Source of the DNA: Theristus sp. LFF4_11
Taxonomy: Eukaryota; Nematoda; Chromadorea; Monhysterida; Xyalidae
Reading direction: 5' to 3'
Assembly (NCBI GenBank): GCA_030248135.1
Contig: JASANC010002613.1
Coordinates: forward strand, 19,143-83,142
DNA length: 64,000 nucleotides
Within the stretch, counting starts at the first letter, position 1. Every line of letters begins with the position of its first letter. The notes under the pieces were generated by a model, which saw only the letters and a program-made list of their open reading frames with translations, was not told where the DNA came from and made no database searches. The position numbers and the translations under genes were made by a program. Positions 58,401 to 64,000 of the stretch are shown piece after piece.

Positions 58401-61400
58401 GTAGTTTATCCGAAACACAACAAATCACTCGGGAATAGTGGGCAAAGTTTGCTGGGCGCACCTTTAGAGCAGGTCAAAAGGTGAAAAAAGACAAAAAAAT
58501 GCATGTCTGCTGATTTGTGTGCCCTCTCATTGCCAAACAACGCTTCACATCCGTTAGCTTTTTCTTGTGCGTAACCCAAAGGAACTGTAGTTTATCCGAA
58601 ACACAACAAATCACCCGGAAATAGTGGGCAAAGTTTGCTAGGGACACCTTTAGAGCAGGTCAAAAGGTGAAAAAAGTCAAAAATGCATCTCTCTTGAATT
58701 GTGTGCCCTCTCATTGCCAAACAACGCTTCACATCCGTTAGCTTTTTCTTGTGCGTAACCCACAGGAACTGTAGTTTATGCGACGCACAACAAATCACCC
58801 GGAAATAGTGGGCAAAGTTTGCTAGGGACACCTTTACAGCAGGTCAAATGGTGAAAAAGGTCAAAAAATGCATGTCTGCTGAATTGTGTGCCCTCTCATT
58901 GGCAAACGACGTTTCGCATCCGTTAGCTGTTTCTTGTGTGTAACTCACAGGAACTGTAGTTTATCCGAAACGCAACAAATCACCTGGAAATCGTGGGCAA
59001 AGTTTGCTAGGGACACCTTTAGAGCAGGTCTTTAGAAAAGGTGCTTTCTGTGCTCTCTCGTTGGCAAACAACGTTTCACAACCGTTATATCTTTATTCTG
59101 TGCAACCTGCAAACTGAAGTTCAACCGAAAACTTGTTGTGTTTCGGATAAACTACAGTTCCTGTGGGTTACGCACAAGAAAAAGCTAACAGATGTGAAGC
59201 GTTGTTTGGCAATGAGAGGGCACACAATTCAGCAGACATGCATTTTTTTACTTTTTTCACCCTTCGACCTGCTCTAAAGGTGCCCCTAACAATCTTGGCC
59301 CACTATTTCCGGGTGATTTGTTGTGTTTCGGATAAACTACAGTTCATGTGGGTTACGCACAAGAAAAAGCTAACGGATGTGAAGCGTTGTTTGGCAATGA
59401 GAGTGCACACAATTCAGCAGACATGCATTTTTTGACTTTTTTCATCCTTTGACCTGCTCTAAAGGTGCCCCTAGCAAACTTTGCCCACTATTTCCGGGTG
59501 ATTTGTTGTGTTTCGGATAAACTACAGTTCCTGTGGGTTACGCACAAGAAAAAGCTAACGGATGTGAAGCGTTGTTTGGCAATGAGAGGGCACACAATTC
59601 AGCAGACATGCATTTTTTGACTTTTTTCATCCTTTGACCTGCTCTAAAGGTGCCCCTAGCAAACTTTGCCCACTATTTCCGGGTGATTTGTTGTGCGTCG
59701 GATAAACTACAGTTCCTGTGGGTTACGCACAAGAAAAAGCTAACGGATGTGAAGCGTTGTTTGGCAATGAGAGAGCACACAATTCAGCAGACATGCATTT
59801 TTTGACTTTTTTCACCCTTTGACCTGCTCTAAAGGTGCCCCTAGCAAACTTGGCCCACTATTTCCGGGTGATTTGTTGTGTTTCGGATAAACTACAGTTC
59901 ATGTGGGTTACGCACAAGAAAAAGCTAACGGATGTGAAGCGTTGTTTGGCAATGAGAGGGCACACAATTCAGCAGACATGCATTTTTTGACTTTTTTCAC
60001 GCTTTGACCTACTCTAAAGGTGCCCCTAGCAAACTTGGCCCACTATTTCCGGGTGATTTGTTGTGTTTCGGATAAACTACAGTTCATGTGGGTTACGCAC
60101 AAGAAAAAGCTAACGGATGTGAAGCGTTGTTTGGCAATGAGAGAGCACACAATTCAGCAGACATGCATTTTTTGACTTTTTTCACCCTTTGACCTGCTCT
60201 AAAGGTGCCCCTAGCAAACTTGGCCCACTATTTCCGGGTGATTTGTTGTGCGTCGGATAAACTACAGTTCATGTGGGTTACGCACAAGAAAAAGCTAACG
60301 GATGTGAAGCGTTGTTTGGCAATGAGAGGGCACACAATTCAGCAGACATGCATTTTTTTGACTTTTTTCTCCACAAAGCAATGTTTCAATTGCTCATATA
60401 ATTCGTGTGCGTGAATATTTTTGCACGAAAATTGAATCACGTATTCTCTGAGTCCGTAGCTACAAAATGAGTGCTCGATGAGTGTTTTTGGTGCACGTGG
60501 TGTGGAGAACAAAGCAGTCAACCAAAACTCCTAGTTTGCGTGCGTCCCTATTAGTCCTCCCTTAACAGACAGGAAGCCCGCTGTCACGCGTAGACTAGGA
60601 GTTGAGAGCTGAAACTTTGTGTGTGTTATTTTTTTATCATAACTAACAACTATCTGGCGGCGGCGATTCAATTTGAAACAATTTTTTTTTCGTTTCGCAT
60701 GGGTCCTTTGAGAAGTTCGACTTTCTGGGAGAGCGACTCTTAAAAAAAAACGAATAAAGTCGACAGCATCCAAAAAATGCACCCAAAAAATTGACCTGTC
60801 ACCAGAGACTGCGCCAGTTTCCTCTCCATGCTTTCGTTCATTTTCGTCAATTTTGCGATTCCGTTCACGGTTGCTTGCCGAATTACGACTTGAATTCGTA
60901 CTCCGCTGATGTTTCTTGCGCAGATGACGACGCAGCAGTTCGTATAAAAAAGTGCTCGTGTCTGCAGAAGAAAAAAGAAACAATGTCGATGTCGAATAAG
61001 ATCACGTTCGTTCGTACGTATGTCAACAAAAATGTCAACAAGAAAAGATAGGGTTACAATGGATATACATTGTGTAAAAATAGTATTTGACATGATGCTG
61101 AAAAAAAACTCATTGCTTCAATCAAAATACCCAGCTCACTGCTTCGCAACTCAACAAGCATCAGCAATGCTAGAAATTCAAAACTGTCGCTCTGAAGTTG
61201 ATAGAGAAAAAACACAGAAATTTTTCGTTTTGGTCACCTAGATCCACATTTTCACAAAGCACCATTTTCAACAAAAGAAACAAAAAAAAACGAGAAAAAA
61301 ACCAGAACAAACCAGAGGTTGCCGTTGTAGACGCGATTGACGTTTCATCTGTGAACGTCGATGCGTCCGAGCGAACATCGACCGCACGCTGATTGGCTGC

Positions 61401-63005
61401 ATCCAACTGCTCCGTCACGGTCACATCAACATGCGCTTCAGTAGTCAGGTGGCTTTCAGTCAGTAGCATTTCGGTGCTACTGGCCGTGATCAGCAGATGC
61501 TCCGCAATGCGCCGCTTGGAGCGTTCGCGGTCGGAAACGAGAACGAAGAACAGTTGAGGGAAGAATTACAGGGTGTGTTTTGTTTAAAAACCTGTCACAT
61601 TTCTTTGCAGAGCCACACAGAGCACGAGAAACTAATGAAAAAAACAGGATGAACGGGGATATCAGGTTTGGTAAGATTCAAAAATTTTAATAGCCATTGG
61701 TGGCTACACACGTCTTTTGCATCCTGTTATATCCATTCCTTTTGCGCGGATTCTGCATTGCACTTTCAGCAAACTAACCTAATTTTCGTTTGTACTGATC
61801 CCGTTCTGCTTGCAGCAGCGCACGCAGCGAATCGTAGTCCAATCGGCCGTCTTCTGAAGTGGCCTGCAAAAGGGGGGTACAATTCCGGCCCGCTAATTCC
61901 GGTCTGAAGAATTCCTGCCCGCTCATTCCGGCCCGAAAAATTCCGGCCCGAAGAATCCCGACCCGGAGAATTCCGGCCCGGAGAATTTTCGCCAGCACGA
62001 ACAATATTAAACCACACGAAGTGATTTTGTAATAAAAATATCGATGTTCACATGTTACAGTGTATTTTCAATGATGTTCGTCCTCTTTCCTTTTTTAGGA
62101 AACTGAAACCTTTTTGAAAAAATGAACTACAATCAAATTTTTAAATATTTTTATCAATAACAGGATTTGTGACCCTTTTACCTTGTCAAAAAGGCTTGGC
62201 TTAGGATTAGGAACCTACAACAAGTCACTGCAAGCAAGTTCTAAACAAAAATAAAAAACCACTTAAGAATTTATTTTCCAAAAATCACTTCGTGTGGTTG
62301 TTCTTGTGGCTAATTCTCCGCCGGAATTCTTCGGGCCGGAATTCTTCGGGCCGGAATGAGCGGGCCGGAATTCTACGGGCCGGAATTTCGCGGGCCGGAA
62401 TAGTACACGAGCCCCTGCAAAAGTGGCAAACGATGAGAGAATGAAAGACGCAAAGTTTCATGGCAGAGAAACAGAAAATCTTCTCAACTGTCTGCGAAAA
62501 CATGGGACCGGAAAAACCTAACTGTAATAAAATGGCCCAAAATTTAATCACATAGTAAATACATCGTATTTGGCGTTTTAACCTGAGCACAAGACGACGA
62601 CCTGCGGTGGTCTCGTGCATTTATTACACTTGAAAAATTTAAATCATGCAAAAATTTTCCAATTCAATTTCAGTTGTCAGAAGACACCAAACAATTGCAA
62701 GGGGAAAGCGTTCTTGCAAATGATTTCTCGAAATTTCAGACCTTTTCCCATCACCCGATGAAAGCCACCAAGAAACACACCTTCTTCAGCAGCTCCACGG
62801 TCGTGTCCAGTCGACTTCGCTCCACTGCTCTCGGCTCGCGACGCCGTCGTTCGATCATTTCGGCCGATTTCGTTGCCCGGTTTTCGCTGCGAACCGAAAT
62901 CCGAAGCCGAGTGCTCCAAAATTCCGCGATTTTCGTCGTGCGTCTGTTGCTCGCCCGACGGCGGTGGGCGCGTTTGATCGGCCGAATCGAAATTGACCGG
63001 CGTTT
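52401..63005 (-). CDS. Multi-exon gene for a charged, helix-rich protein (partial model)
   Basis: Frame-compatible exons in translation order: 63005-62781, 61863-61779, 61435-61313 (start uncertain), 60961-60803, 54609-54566, an unresolved open stretch 54272-53955, 53588-53469, 53154-53030, 52500-52401. Protein-like segments include RSRLDTTVELLKK, then GRLDYDSLRALLQAERDQYK, TSTFLYELLRRHLRKKH, ASELRRRLDELRRQ, CGDLTVDAAMELLR and LPEYQARVLRELRSFENATN. These are rich in Arg, Lys, Glu and Leu with heptad-like spacing, so coiled coil or helical bundles are likely. The N-terminus lies above 63005 and was not found. The fragment between 54272 and 53955 is open in two frames, one of which contains WWNLLYRQIF and a Gln-rich run. 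The protein is not recognised, and some exons could belong to two genes. Confidence 0.5.
52590..52790 (-). mobile_element. tRNA-derived SINE, diverged copy
   Basis: Minus-strand head with GGTAGAGCGTTAGAATC and GGGCTCGAGCCCCGCC, then body ending ATCGCCTAAAATTTCC. It lies in the intron between the last two exons of the minus-strand gene. Confidence 0.75.
53215..53337 (+). mobile_element. Retroelement 3' end with CTGA-repeat tail, copy 2
   Basis: Shares TATCATGCCGTGCACTGCAG, then AATAAAACTGACTGACTGAC with 40320-40535. It lies in an intron of the minus-strand gene. Confidence 0.6.
54660..55580. other. Non-coding stretch, probably intronic
   Basis: AT-rich. 55385-55440 contains a dispersed motif (CCTGTCACTTTTTTCGCAGA, then ATGTAGAGTTCGCG) also seen near 19635, 31996, 53870 and 61595. 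No exon is supported. Confidence 0.4.
55583..55655 (+). mobile_element. SINE tRNA-like head only
   Basis: TGGCCTGGTGGTAGTGTGTT, then TAGATTAGTCTGTGCGGTCG, then GGGGGATCGAGCCCCGCC, without the body. It is in the opposite orientation to the other copies. Confidence 0.65.
55660..56340. mobile_element. A/T-tract element, partial copy
   Basis: Long A and T runs at both ends, and an inner block that matches the complement of 38400-38500 in the element at 37541-38582 (GAAAGTTCAAC and GGCATAATTTTT). Confidence 0.5.
56376..60362. repeat. 184-bp satellite, about 14 direct then about 7 inverted units
   Basis: Units begin near ACACAACAAATCACCCGGAA and contain GCATGTCTGCTGAATTGTGT and TTAGCTTTTTCTTGTGCGTA. 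Starts follow at 56376, 56560, 56744, 56928, 57112 and so on. Near 59030 the units decay, and from about 59130 the array continues in reverse complement to 60362. The unit length is not a multiple of 3, so frames break from unit to unit and coding is unlikely. Some units share the same private variants in the same order (57296-57850 resembles 58220-58760), showing block duplication. It lies in a large intron if the minus-strand gene model holds. Confidence 0.93.
61873..62413. mobile_element. Foldback/Mutator-like element, 541 bp, with a 10-bp target duplication over a splice acceptor
   Basis: Terminal arrays of ATTCCGGCCCG-type subrepeats in inverted orientation (61878-61990 and 62315-62405). 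It is flanked by direct copies of CCTGCAAAAG (61863-61872 and 62414-62423). On the minus strand that 10-mer is CTTTTGCAGG, the 3' splice site of exon 61863-61779. The interior shares AGGCTTGGCTTAGGATTAGG with the element at 15400-16503. Confidence 0.8.
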
Positions 63006-64000
63006 CTGCGATGACGACAAGAATGGTGCACAAAAATTTTACACATGCCGGCACTATTACTGTAGGCATTTATGGTTCGAATCGAAATGACGTCATTTAT
63101 TAAAAAACACTGAGAGTTTGTCCATGGATACGCATAGACACGAGAAGTTTAATTTCGCTCACACCCGCTTCCGTGTGAAGCGATCAGGCAAACTAAAAAG
63201 TTTGGCATAACAAACGTTTGTCTTCGACAAACAAATGTTTTGGAGAGCCCGTGACGGCATTTCAGTTTGGACAGTGTATTGTATGCATATCACTATACGC
63301 TTCGCTTGTGTGCAACAAGAACCGGTCTGCCGTAAAAAACCACTGTCAAAAAAACAACAGCAACTGAAATTCTGGCCAAACCATTATCATAAAAGCTATT
63401 TGATATAAAGTCAATGTGAAGAGGACTTCAGAGTTGGCCAGTGGTGAAGCCAATCAACATGCCCGAACGCAGCCAATCAGCGCGCCGTACAACAAAATGA
63501 CGTTCAATGCGTACTTGCATCATCTCGATCCGGACATTCCGGTGACTCAACCAACAGTGAGCCAGAGTGATCGAGTGCAAACAACGGTGTAACGTCCAAA
63601 CTGCTTTCCACTGTTGGACAGCTCCGTCTGAACAGTGCAAACAGAAACATCGTTTCTCACGTTCAATTTTCTTACTGTTCTCATTTTTTCGTGTTTTACA
63701 TTTTTCTTACACCGGCACAGACGCCACAGCACAAACGTGCACATGCAGCCCTGTGTGCGCAAGGCAATCTGTGTGCCTGTGTGTTGGTTTTTGAGTGTGG
63801 CGCAGCTTGACGATTGAAAAGCACGGCCGAAGGACGTTCAGACTCACAAGTTAAAAAAAATGCGACAATTGACTTTTTTGGTTTTATTTTGCCTTCAGTA
63901 GTTGGCGGTCGCCTTTTACGTCCTTTTTCTTTTTTCACATTGTTTCCGTTCACACCTCTCTCCGTTTTCTCTGTTTGTCTTTGCCGTTTTTGTCATTTTC
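63006..64000. other. Right edge, no resolved gene
   Basis: A GC-richer patch at 63440-63590 is open on both strands. On the plus strand it holds MTFNAYLHHLDPDIPVTQPT starting at 63497; on the minus strand it holds an RIERHFVVRRADW-type frame. It could hold an upstream exon of the minus-strand gene, but no splice sites decided it. The rest is AT-rich. Confidence 0.35.

Noticed and set aside
56376..60362. CRISPR-like array
   Set aside because: Units are continuous 184-bp satellite repeats with no spacers, and the window is clearly eukaryotic.
58592..60414. Protein frames repeated in the satellite (VTHKKKLTDVKRCLAMRG type)
   Set aside because: The unit is 184 bp, not a multiple of 3, so the frame does not continue between units; these are shadows.
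61436..61545. Extension of exon 61435-61313 upstream (RRIAEHLL segment)
   Set aside because: It looks coding, but no acceptor in the right phase was found. It is kept out of the model and noted only as an uncertain exon start.

Overview
This is nuclear DNA from an intron-rich bilaterian animal, most likely a protostome invertebrate. The coding DNA is split into short GC-rich exons with GT..AG boundaries, set in AT-rich introns full of small transposons. Two genes have the layout of neuropeptide precursors with KR cleavage and amidation signals, and one gene is an animal membrane adenylyl cyclase of the type 9 class. I cannot name the phylum from sequence alone. Exon models below were built by hand from splice signals plus reading-frame continuity; none is backed by transcripts.

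Layout. (1) 1-9.2 kb, minus strand: a ten-exon gene (2944-7213) for a secreted cysteine-rich protein built from duplicated exon modules. Its promoter and first exon are duplicated at the left edge (about 1-1957 versus 7157-9180), giving a second, partial gene start. (2) 10-17.1 kb: transposon territory, with a 3.4-kb inverted-repeat element and a nest of Tc1/mariner-type elements that holds a transposase N-terminal remnant. (3) 17.5-19.9 kb, plus strand: a two-exon precursor of LDRFamide-type peptides whose intron contains a 24-bp minisatellite. (4) 20-25 kb: intergenic, with miniature elements. (5) 25.4-27.0 kb, plus strand: a three-exon precursor of two TRYRWamide peptides. (6) 28.0-28.7 kb, minus strand: a two-exon single-pass membrane protein with two PPxY motifs. 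(7) 28.7-34.7 kb: no gene seen. (8) 34.7-49.7 kb, plus strand: a complete 22-exon adenylyl cyclase (1425 codons, frame-consistent at every junction). (9) 52.4-63.0 kb, minus strand: a partly resolved multi-exon gene for a charged, helix-rich protein. A 4-kb, 184-bp satellite array lies in one of its introns.

Functionally, the two neuropeptide precursors and the cAMP-producing cyclase all belong to cell signalling, but they are separately transcribed and nothing in the DNA shows that they work together. The most distinctive material is the pair of amidated peptide precursors, the modular cysteine-rich protein, and several places where repeats have altered or copied splice sites: 47.4 kb, 61.9 kb and possibly 52.4 kb.
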